Shown here: in pieces, positions 6,111 to 12,767 of the stretch | Layout of the letters: the number at the start of each line of letters is the position of its first letter | Numbering within the stretch: position 1 is the stretch's first letter | Assembly (NCBI GenBank): GCA_016199405.1 | Contig: JACQGS010000123.1 | Span: 1 to 14,145 of the forward strand | Length of the DNA stretch: 14,145 nt | Reading direction: 5' to 3' | Source: Chloroflexota bacterium | GTDB taxonomy: Bacteria > Chloroflexota > Anaerolineae > UBA4142 | Program-made: the position numbers and the translations under genes | The notes under the pieces: model-generated | Told to the model about the DNA's origin: nothing | The model's database searches: none | The model's input: the letters and a program-made list of their open reading frames with translations, nothing else

Positions 6111-8489
6111 ATGGCGAAGAAATCCAGCTATTCCGACGACAGTTTTAACGACGATGCCGATTGGGCGGCGGACGAACCCGTTCCATTCGGCGACGAGCCA
6201 ATTGATTTGATCGAAGCGGACGTGCGCGATATTTGCGGCAAGCCGAATGCCGCGCGCGGTAGTTTGTTATTTGGCAGCGGCGCGGTTTCCCAGCGTTCAT
6301 TCGATGGACACGCGATTCACGCAACCGTGAGCGACGGCGGAACCTTGTTGCCGGTCGTTTTTGATTTGATTGACGAGAGCAGCAGCTGTTCCGACGCCAA
6401 ACACGCGCGCCTAGCGGATCCAAACTGCGAACACATCGCCGCGCTGATGTACGCCTACATCCGCCAACCCGAATCGTTCCTGCCGCAAAACGTCGGCGGC
6501 TTTATAGACCTCCTGAACGAAAATCCCCAGGCGCGCGATCAACTTGCCCGCGATCCCCAGTTAAACCAAATGCTCGAGCAAATTCAAAGCTTGCCGCCCG
6601 CCGCGCGCGCCGCGCTGGACAAGTTGACGCTCAACGCCACGCCCGAACAAATGACGCCGGTCGCGGAACTCAACACGCCCGAAGAACAATTGAAATCGCT
6701 GATGCGCAATCTTTCGCTCGAACAATTGAGCGAGATTGCCAAACGCCGCGGCTGGAAGCTATCGAGCAACGCCAAAGAAGCACTCAGCGAAGAACTCGCG
6801 CTCTTGCTTGCCAGCGCGCCGCTGCCGTTCGAACTATCGTCTGAAGAAGAACAACTCTTGCGTAACGAAAACACGCTCTATGGTTTGCTGGATACGCCGG
6901 GACATTCCGCGCTCCAAAATTTGTGGCGCGCGCGCGCCGGCGGCGATATGAAGCGCTTCGATAACGCCGTGCGCGGCTTGCAATCGGCGGGTGTAATGTT
7001 TCCGTGTACGGGAAATGGATCGGCGTTGCATTATCATTGGTCGCCGTTCCTGCGGTCCGAAGATGCGCCGCACCTTGCGCCCAAAGCCAAACCCTATCCC
7101 GCCGAAAAAATCGAACGGCTGAAACCCGCCGAACCCCTGATGCCGCTGACGACGATTGTGGATGCCGTGCTCGAACTTGCCGAACGCGAGCCGTTGCGCG
7201 TGCGCCTTCTCAAGATTGATTCGCGGTTTGCCAATCAACCCTTCGCGCAGGGCTGGGAACTCGATCCGCAAGAATTGGCGCAATACGCCAAGACGCGCTT
7301 CTTTGCAACCAATTCGATAACGATCACGTTTCCCTTGTTCTGGACAGACGAAACAATCCAAAAACTCGAGACGCTCTCGCCCTGGGTCGCGCAGTGGATT
7401 GCGGCATTCATTTTCGGCAGCAAGATGCTCAAGCAAGACGGCGATTACGCGCGCATTGATGGTGACCAAGTCGAGACTTGGCGCAAGTTTACGGATGAAG
7501 CACGCTGGGAATACTTGTGGCAAGGTTGGCGCGCGGGCGGCGGCGGACTCTATGAATTACGCGCCGCCACGGAACGCGCCGCGTTGACTGCCCAACGTTC
7601 GTCGTATACCACTAATTTCAAGCCGATTGATCTGCTGACCGAAATCATGCACGCGCGCAATTTCGTCGCGCGCGTGCTCGCCCCGCTCGATCCGTTGACG
7701 TGGTACAGTTTCAAATCGCTCGCCGAGTACGTCCGCGGCATCCGCGGCGATTTCCTGCATACGACCACCACGCAAGAAGTCTGGTTTCTCGCCGCAAAAA
7801 AAACGCGCCATCGGTTTGATCCGAATCATTCGCAAAATTGGGACGACTCGTATCGCGCCGTGCTTGCCGCCTTTTTGGACACGACGCTGCGGTGGCTGGG
7901 CGTGACCGAGGTCGCCTACGAAGGCAAAGACCTTGCCGCGTTCCGCATCACCGCGCTCGGCGCGGCGTTGCTCTCGGGCGGCAAGGTGAATGTGCCGACT
8001 GAACCGGTTGACCCCAACGCGCCGTCAATCACCTGGCTCGACGAGGCGACGATTCGCTTGCGCGCCACGCCCGACGCCGCGCGCGCGATGCCATTGATCC
8101 GCGCCTTCGCCGATCCGGCGCGCGAGTCGCTCACCTTTCGCGTTGCGAATGCAAGCATCGCGCGCGCATTCGAACGCGGCAACACCGTCGCCGAAATCGC
8201 GGGCAAGTTGGCAGAGCTGAATGCGCCGTTGCCGAACGCGCTGCGCGCCAAGATGGAGGCGCTGGCGGCGAATTACGGGCGCGCGCATGTGTACGAGCAC
8301 CTCACCGTAATCGAACTGTCCGACGATTTGGCGTTGCGCGAATTACTCGCAGGCACGACGCTGGGTCAATTCGTCGTGCACCAATTCTCGCCGCGCCTCG
8401 TCGTCGTGCGCGATGAAAATGTGGACGACTGGGTGAACGAAGTGGTGAAGAAAGGGTACACGCCACAAGTAATGACAAATGACAAATGA
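6111..8489 (+). CDS. SWIM-like zinc-finger protein with a C-terminal XPB/Ssl2-type domain
   Basis: A 792-residue protein encoded 17 nt after the helicase. The acidic N-terminus leads to a SWIM-like finger at 91-108 reading S-x-C-x(12)-C-x-H (S91, C93, C106, H108), where the usual first cysteine is serine. The middle is helical, with D/E- and L-rich segments (about 130-250). Residues 576-623 form a winged-helix-like block containing WLGVTEV and FRITALGA. Residues 674-783 match the N-terminal module of XPB (LTFRVANASI, PLP, YGR, SDD, KKGY). No ATPase motifs are present. It is probably an accessory DNA-binding subunit of the helicase; this role is inferred from the operon and the shared module. 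The last residues (MTNDK) are encoded by a heptad repeat, hinting at a replaced C-terminus. The start ATG at 6111 has only a weak GAG-type site. Confidence 0.8.
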   Translation: MAKKSSYSDDSFNDDADWAADEPVPFGDEPIDLIEADVRDICGKPNAARGSLLFGSGAVSQRSFDGHAIHATVSDGGTLLPVVFDLIDESSSCSDAKHARLADPNCEHIAALMYAYIRQPESFLPQNVGGFIDLLNENPQARDQLARDPQLNQMLEQIQSLPPAARAALDKLTLNATPEQMTPVAELNTPEEQLKSLMRNLSLEQLSEIAKRRGWKLSSNAKEALSEELALLLASAPLPFELSSEEEQLLRNENTLYGLLDTPGHSALQNLWRARAGGDMKRFDNAVRGLQSAGVMFPCTGNGSALHYHWSPFLRSEDAPHLAPKAKPYPAEKIERLKPAEPLMPLTTIVDAVLELAEREPLRVRLLKIDSRFANQPFAQGWELDPQELAQYAKTRFFATNSITITFPLFWTDETIQKLETLSPWVAQWIAAFIFGSKMLKQDGDYARIDGDQVETWRKFTDEARWEYLWQGWRAGGGGLYELRAATERAALTAQRSSYTTNFKPIDLLTEIMHARNFVARVLAPLDPLTWYSFKSLAEYVRGIRGDFLHTTTTQEVWFLAAKKTRHRFDPNHSQNWDDSYRAVLAAFLDTTLRWLGVTEVAYEGKDLAAFRITALGAALLSGGKVNVPTEPVDPNAPSITWLDEATIRLRATPDAARAMPLIRAFADPARESLTFRVANASIARAFERGNTVAEIAGKLAELNAPLPNALRAKMEALAANYGRAHVYEHLTVIELSDDLALRELLAGTTLGQFVVHQFSPRLVVVRDENVDDWVNEVVKKGYTPQVMTNDK

Positions 8490-8567
8490 ACAAATGATAA
8501 ACGTGTTGCGTGTTCCGTGTTGTTACGCAATACGCACCCCGCAATACGCGAAATGACAAAATGACAC
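8472..8567 (+). repeat. Heptad repeats flanking a hairpin at the gene junction
   Basis: ATGACAA occurs at 8472-8478, 8479-8485 and 8553-8559, with variants at 8486-8493, 8494-8500 and 8561-8567. Between them, 8502-8511 pairs with 8525-8534 (10 bp, one G-U, 13-nt loop), and GCAATACGC is repeated at 8527-8535 and 8541-8549. The stop codon of the upstream gene and the start codon of the downstream gene both lie inside the repeats. It looks like a small inserted repeat element inside the operon. Confidence 0.6.
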
Positions 8568-10873
8568 TGAAAGAACTCCTCCAACAATACGACGCGAATA
8601 TTCTCAAAATCATCGCGCGCGAGCACGGCATCGAGCCGAAGAACACGCCGAAAAACACGCTGACCGATTTGTTGGCGCGCAAGCTGGCGGAACGCGACGA
8701 GGTCGAGCGCGCCTTGACGCGCGTGGGTTCCGCCGAGCGCGAAATCCTGGGCCTCGTTCAACGCGCGGGAGGCGAGATTGCGACCAGCGTGCTGGAAAAT
8801 TCGCTCAAGAAATCGAAACAGATCGCGCCGAGCGCTAAGGAGCCGGCCATCTGGAGACTGCGTCAGGCGGGCGGCGATCCAAATTACAAGGGCAAGCCGA
8901 AACTGAAAGATGCGGCGGCGCATCTCACGCTCATCGGCTTGGCGTTCGCGCGCGAAGTGATCCAACGATCCTATGGCAGTAAGCAAGTCATCGGTTGGGA
9001 ATTGGGACGCTACCTCATCATTCCGCCCGAGATTCGCGCGCTCTTGCCTTCGTTCGTCGAAGACAAGCCGGCGATAAAAAGCGAACCTGCGCGCAGCGTA
9101 TCCGGATCGGCGCGCAATTTTCAACGCGACCTTTCGCGCTATTGGAGTTTTGTGCGGCGCGAAGGCAAACTCGACATGACGACGCAGGGCTGGGTCTATA
9201 AAAAAACGACGACGGAATTGGGCAAGGCGCTGGGCTGGAACGACAAGAGCAAGCTCGACGAAAAGAACAATTCCTACTTTTTCTTTTTGCGCCGAATGTT
9301 GGGCGCGCTGAGTTTGATGAACACCGAGCAAGTGAGCGATTGGAACGCGATCTTGCCCACCACGTTCGCCGCGAGCGATGAAAAGAATTTCTGGGCATTG
9401 CCGCCCGCCGAACGCGTCAAGCAATCGTTCGCGGCGTATCTCGATACGACGACGTGGAACGAATTGCGCATTCCGAAAGGCACGTATGGCTTGGACCATC
9501 GCCGCCCCGCGCCACAACAATTGAAAACCGCGCGCCGTGTCGTCATCGAAAAGATCAAACCGCGCGGCGCTAGTGCCTGGGTCGCACTCGCCGATGTGAT
9601 TGACGACCTCCGACTCGGAAATTACGAATTCCTTTTTCCGCGCAGCAAGAACGCGCCCGCCTACGGTTATTCAAGCAATTACTCGACGCCCTACTACAAC
9701 TCGAACAACTCTTACGGCGTAACGTACAACAATATCACCGATGAAGCAACCGGCTGGGATTTGGTCGAAGGCGCGATCATCACGCACATCCTCACGGGTC
9801 CTTTGCACTGGCTCGGCTTGACCGATGTCGGCTTCGACGGCGACACGCCCATCGCGTACCGCTTGACGGCGATGGGCGCATGGTTGCTGGGGCTCGGCAC
9901 GGAAATCCAAATCACCGAAGCAGGCGGACGCGTCGTCGTTCAACCGAATTTTCAAATCGTCGCGATGGAACCGATCGCGGATCAAGTGTTGATGACGCTC
10001 GACGAGTTTACCCAGTTTGAAGGCGGCGACCGCGCGCTGACCTATCGCCTTACGCGCGAATCGGTCTATCGCGGGCAACGCACTGGCTGGGACGCGGCGC
10101 GCATGATCGCGTATCTTGAGGAGGCAACCCATACGCCGTTGCCGCAAAATGTCAAACGCTCGCTCGAAGAATGGCAGGCGTTGCACGAACGCGTCACGAT
10201 TCGGCGCGGCGTGACGATACTGCAAGCCGAGGACGCGGCAACGCTCGACGAGTTGTTTGCGAATGCGACGGTCGCGCCCAAACTAGGTCGGCGCGTGGGC
10301 GCGGATGTCGCGTTGGCGGATGAGAAGGCGCAAGCCGTGAATAACACCTTGCGCGATGCGGACTGGCTGGCGGTCTTCACGCGGCATGGTCAAACGGATG
10401 CGCCCGCAAGCGTGGCGACCGATGTGGAAGGCAACGTCACGCTCGTGCATCGCACGCCGAGCATTTACGCCTACGAAGGCATCGAGCCGTTCGCCGAACG
10501 CATTGACGCGCGGCACGCGCGCATCACGCCCGCGAGTGTGGCGGCGGCGACGAAGCAGAATCTGTCTGTGCCCACGATGCTCGCGCGTTTGCGCCAAGTG
10601 CATCGCGGCGAAATTCCAGCCAAACTGATCACGCGCCTTAAAGCGTGGGGCAAGTACTACGGCGGCGCGAAATTGGGCGCACTGACCTTGCTCGAATTTC
10701 GCGACGACCAAGCGCGCGGTGAATTACTCGACGACCCGGAATTGAAACCGCACCTCGAACGATTCGAAGCGGGCAATCGTCCCCTCGCGCGCGTGCGCGC
10801 CGAATCGTTAGCGCGCGTCAAAGAATTGTTGGCGGAACGCGGCGTGGACATTCGCGAGTGGAACGAGAAATGA
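8561..10873 (+). CDS. Helicase-associated protein with two XPB/Ssl2-type domains
   Basis: A 770-residue protein with no ATPase motifs, third gene of the helicase operon. Residues 1-160 are helical and charged. A Tyr/Asn/Ser-rich low-complexity insert lies at about 367-391. A block with LHWLGLTDVGFDGD and YRLTAMGAWLLG (415-445) matches the same region of the preceding SWIM-like protein. Two copies of the XPB N-terminal module follow: 493-602 (LTYRLTRESV, PLPQN, DAATLDEL) and 652-763 (ITPASV, IPAKL, YYGGAKL, RDDQARGEL). This fits the helicase-associated family PF13625, members of which sit beside XPB in actinobacteria; from memory, mycobacterial Rv0862c beside Rv0861c is one. ATG 8561 was preferred over the GTG at 8510, because the extra 17 residues come from the hairpin repeat. 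A tiny ATG-ACA-AAA-TGA frame (8553-8564) overlaps this start and may aid reinitiation. Confidence 0.82.
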   Translation: MTLKELLQQYDANILKIIAREHGIEPKNTPKNTLTDLLARKLAERDEVERALTRVGSAEREILGLVQRAGGEIATSVLENSLKKSKQIAPSAKEPAIWRLRQAGGDPNYKGKPKLKDAAAHLTLIGLAFAREVIQRSYGSKQVIGWELGRYLIIPPEIRALLPSFVEDKPAIKSEPARSVSGSARNFQRDLSRYWSFVRREGKLDMTTQGWVYKKTTTELGKALGWNDKSKLDEKNNSYFFFLRRMLGALSLMNTEQVSDWNAILPTTFAASDEKNFWALPPAERVKQSFAAYLDTTTWNELRIPKGTYGLDHRRPAPQQLKTARRVVIEKIKPRGASAWVALADVIDDLRLGNYEFLFPRSKNAPAYGYSSNYSTPYYNSNNSYGVTYNNITDEATGWDLVEGAIITHILTGPLHWLGLTDVGFDGDTPIAYRLTAMGAWLLGLGTEIQITEAGGRVVVQPNFQIVAMEPIADQVLMTLDEFTQFEGGDRALTYRLTRESVYRGQRTGWDAARMIAYLEEATHTPLPQNVKRSLEEWQALHERVTIRRGVTILQAEDAATLDELFANATVAPKLGRRVGADVALADEKAQAVNNTLRDADWLAVFTRHGQTDAPASVATDVEGNVTLVHRTPSIYAYEGIEPFAERIDARHARITPASVAAATKQNLSVPTMLARLRQVHRGEIPAKLITRLKAWGKYYGGAKLGALTLLEFRDDQARGELLDDPELKPHLERFEAGNRPLARVRAESLARVKELLAERGVDIREWNEK

Positions 10874-10890
10874 CGCCGGTGCGGGCGACA

Positions 10891-10999
10891 CGAAAGACGC
10901 GAAAAGCGCGCGCAAGTCGGTCAGCGCAATGAGCGCGCCGATGCCGCCAAGTCCAAGACCGAGCGTGTAGAGGGTTGAGAGAAGTGTGGAACGAGTCAT
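10891..10999 (-). pseudogene. 5' remnant of a second SpoIIE-phosphatase gene
   Basis: Read on the minus strand from an ATG at 10999, this encodes MTRSTLLSTLYTLGLG and continues with about 36 residues nearly matching the N-terminus of the phosphatase encoded at 1148-4165. The DNA of 10891-10971 matches 4057-4137 with only two mismatches in 81 bases. The first ten codons differ more, and similarity stops at about 10890, where the frame runs into the 3' end of the helicase-associated gene and stops at 10808. The rest of the gene is missing, so it is a truncated copy rather than a functional gene. Confidence 0.75.
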
Positions 11000-11002
11000 A
11001 GC

Positions 11003-11038
11003 GAAAAGAAAACCCCACCTGTTGGAGCAGGCGGGGGT
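11003..11038 (-). terminator. Intrinsic terminator of the Uma2-family gene
   Basis: On the minus strand, 11028-11038 folds back on 11012-11021 (CCTG/CAGG plus a run of four C-G pairs and a closing A-T, with a small A/C-side internal loop and a 6-nt loop). It is followed by the T-rich tail TTTTCTTTTC (complement of 11003-11012). It begins about 8 bases after the gene's stop codon. The plus strand has no T-run after the hairpin, so it does not terminate the helicase operon. Confidence 0.75.
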
Positions 11039-11045
11039 GCTGTTC

Positions 11046-11672
11046 TTATTTGCCGCGCTTTTTCTCCAACTCGGTACGGAGGCGCTCGACTTCGTCTTGC
11101 GTCTCTTCGGGCGAGAGCAAGTAAACGTTTTTCTTGGGGTCGTACAATCGCAATTGTTCACTTTCCACGCGCAACTCCAACCCCAATTCTGCACTCACGC
11201 GCGGTTCGCCGTTCATTAGAACGTATTCATCTCCGACTAGACGATAGCCCCGTAGAGGCGGTTTGAGATATTCACCGAGCGGATCGAACAAAAAGTACTC
11301 GCGCACACCCAACTCCGCATAAACGCTCCGCTTGTAGCCCGTGTCTTCATATCGCGTGCTTTCCGATGTGAGTTCGAAAACGACGACGGGCGGCTTGCCT
11401 TCATCCCAAATCTTGAAAGTACGCCGGTCGCCCTTTGGCACGCCTTTGACGACGAAAACATCCGGCGCAACACATTGCTTGGGATCCCCTTGAACAAAGT
11501 ACAGCAGCATATTGCCCGCCACATACACCTGCGGGTCATCGCGAAAAAAGTTGCGGAGGGCAACATCCAGGTAGATCAGTTGCTTGCGGTGCGCGTCTGT
11601 TTCTGCCATTGGCATACCGTCCGATTCGGGATAATGAATTCTCGTCGCGCGATTTAGAGTCATCACATTCAT
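11046..11672 (-). CDS. Uma2-family putative restriction-like endonuclease (DUF820)
   Basis: A 208-residue protein with the PD-(D/E)XK-like fold of the Uma2 family. Visible signatures are APDVFVV (69-75, catalytic-type D71), VVFELTSESTRYED (97-110, E100) and YAELGVREYFLFDP (118-131). A charged helix at about 188-206, likely a short coiled coil, forms the C-terminus. Uma2 proteins are widespread and multicopy in cyanobacteria and Chloroflexota; their cellular role is unsettled, and a nuclease linked to DNA mobility or defence is presumed from the fold. A Shine-Dalgarno GAGGT (complement of 11680-11684) sits 7 nt before the ATG at 11672, the clearest in the window. The gene has its own promoter and terminator and forms a single-gene unit. 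Confidence 0.9.
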   Translation of the reverse strand: MNVMTLNRATRIHYPESDGMPMAETDAHRKQLIYLDVALRNFFRDDPQVYVAGNMLLYFVQGDPKQCVAPDVFVVKGVPKGDRRTFKIWDEGKPPVVVFELTSESTRYEDTGYKRSVYAELGVREYFLFDPLGEYLKPPLRGYRLVGDEYVLMNGEPRVSAELGLELRVESEQLRLYDPKKNVYLLSPEETQDEVERLRTELEKKRGK

Positions 11673-11701
11673 AGGGCAGACCTCACTTTCTATCGGACGC
11701 T

Positions 11702-11731
11702 ATTATAGCACAATCCGACTCAGATTGCCGA
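11702..11731 (-). promoter_or_regulatory. Promoter of the Uma2-family gene
   Basis: A perfect TATAAT lies on the minus strand (complement of 11702-11707). A weak -35 candidate TCGGCA (4/6, complement of 11726-11731) is 18 nt upstream. Transcription would begin near 11696, giving a leader of about 24 nt that contains the GAGGT ribosome binding site. Confidence 0.55.
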
Positions 11732-11756
11732 CCATCTGACCAGCCGACGATCCGAC
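11715..11756. repeat. Four CCGAC words around a 6-bp inverted repeat
   Basis: CCGAC occurs at 11715, 11728, 11744 and 11752 between the Uma2 promoter and the esterase stop codon; the last copy overlaps the stop. TCAGAT and ATCTGA (about 11720-11739) form a 6-bp inverted repeat with an 8-nt loop. It could be a short repeat tract or a binding site near the -35 region; nothing decides between them. Confidence 0.35.
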
Positions 11757-12751
11757 TATGCAACGAACTGACTAATGGCTTTGAGCGACACATCGTAGCG
11801 ATAGACAATGTTCATGTGCCCGTCGTCAAATTCTTCGTGGATGTATGGGACGCCGTGCGCTTTCAACCGCTGGCAGAAAATGCGCGCGCCGTATTGCAAA
11901 TTGAATTCATCGCGCAACCCGGCGTCGAGATAGATCAGCCGCAGCGAGCGAAGTGCGTCGGCGTATTGGTCAACGAGAAAAACCGGATCCCACGCGAGCC
12001 ACCGCTTCCAAACGTCGTCGCGCATTTCGCCGGTCTCGGCGTCGAACGGCAGATCGAAACCAAATGGCGCCGATGGATTCGGCGAATAGCACGCCGCCAT
12101 CGCGATCGTGTTCAGCATCGCGCCCCAATCGCGATCTTTGGGATGAAGGTCGCGGAAGGTTTGCCAAAATTTTTCCAGCCCACCGAATTTTTTCTGCGCC
12201 CGCAGATAGCCGATAAAATCCGGCTTGTAGCACAATTCAAAATACAGATCGCCGCTGTGACACGCCATCAAGCCAAACACGTCCGGATGCCGCATCGCCA
12301 GAATGACGCTGCCGTAACCGCCCGAACTTTTGCCCATCGCCGCGCGGTGATCGCGGTCTGCCTGCGTTCGATATTTCTGATCAACCCGCGCGACGATTTC
12401 TTTTACGACGTGGTCTTCATAGTTGCCGGTCGCGGACGAATTGATGTACTGACTGCCGCCAATGCGCGTAAAACAATCCGGCATCACGAGAATCATCGGA
12501 CGCACTTTGCCTTCCGCGATCAGCCGATCCATTCTCTGCGCGATATTTTCATCCCACGCGGAATCGTTCAAGAGCATCGTGCCGCGCCCGGTGAAACCGG
12601 TGAGAATGTAAATACTCGGATAGCGCGCGTCGCCGCGTTCATAGCCGGGCGGCAAATACACAGGCACGCGCCGCGTCGCCGGATCGCCGAGCGGATTATT
12701 TTTCAGCGCTGCGCTTTCGATCGTTTCGATAACGACTGTGCCTTGTTGCAT
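11756..12751 (-). CDS. Esterase-D-like alpha/beta hydrolase
   Basis: A 331-residue protein of the putative esterase family PF00756. The oxyanion region TGFTGRG is at 51-57, the nucleophile elbow GKSSGG at 140-145 makes S142 the likely catalytic serine, an acid lies in LDAGLRDEF (275-283), and the histidine is H312 in DDGHMN. No signal peptide is visible, so it is probably cytoplasmic. It would hydrolyse an ester or thioester; the substrate cannot be told. The ATG at 12751 was chosen over the open frame's upstream start at 12844 because the latter would overlap the methyltransferase gene by 77 bases, with an Arg/Ser-rich tail unlike the family. GGGG (complement of 12759-12762) lies 7 nt upstream. 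It follows the methyltransferase gene by 16 nt, so the two are probably one operon. Confidence 0.88.
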   Translation of the reverse strand: MQQGTVVIETIESAALKNNPLGDPATRRVPVYLPPGYERGDARYPSIYILTGFTGRGTMLLNDSAWDENIAQRMDRLIAEGKVRPMILVMPDCFTRIGGSQYINSSATGNYEDHVVKEIVARVDQKYRTQADRDHRAAMGKSSGGYGSVILAMRHPDVFGLMACHSGDLYFELCYKPDFIGYLRAQKKFGGLEKFWQTFRDLHPKDRDWGAMLNTIAMAACYSPNPSAPFGFDLPFDAETGEMRDDVWKRWLAWDPVFLVDQYADALRSLRLIYLDAGLRDEFNLQYGARIFCQRLKAHGVPYIHEEFDDGHMNIVYRYDVSLKAISQFVA

Positions 12752-12767
12752 TGGATAGCCCCATTTT

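Noticed and set aside
8510..8560. GTG start adding 17 residues to the helicase-associated protein
   Set aside because: The extra codons fall in the hairpin repeat, and no ribosome binding site precedes them; ATG 8561 begins a normal-looking helical N-terminus.
8366..9520. 384-codon minus-strand frame across the SWIM/helicase-associated junction
   Set aside because: It crosses two genes with good family evidence and reads through the repeat tract; its composition is that of a shadow frame.
4297..10873. Helicase operon as a known phage-defence system
   Set aside because: No nuclease, methylase, toxin or other recognised defence effector is encoded in the operon, and XPB with a helicase-associated protein is known outside defence islands. 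The nearby Uma2 gene is a separate transcription unit on the other strand.
11012..11038. Terminator for the plus-strand helicase operon
   Set aside because: On the plus strand the hairpin is followed by GCTGTTCTTA rather than a T-run; the T-rich tail lies on the minus-strand side, fitting the Uma2 gene.
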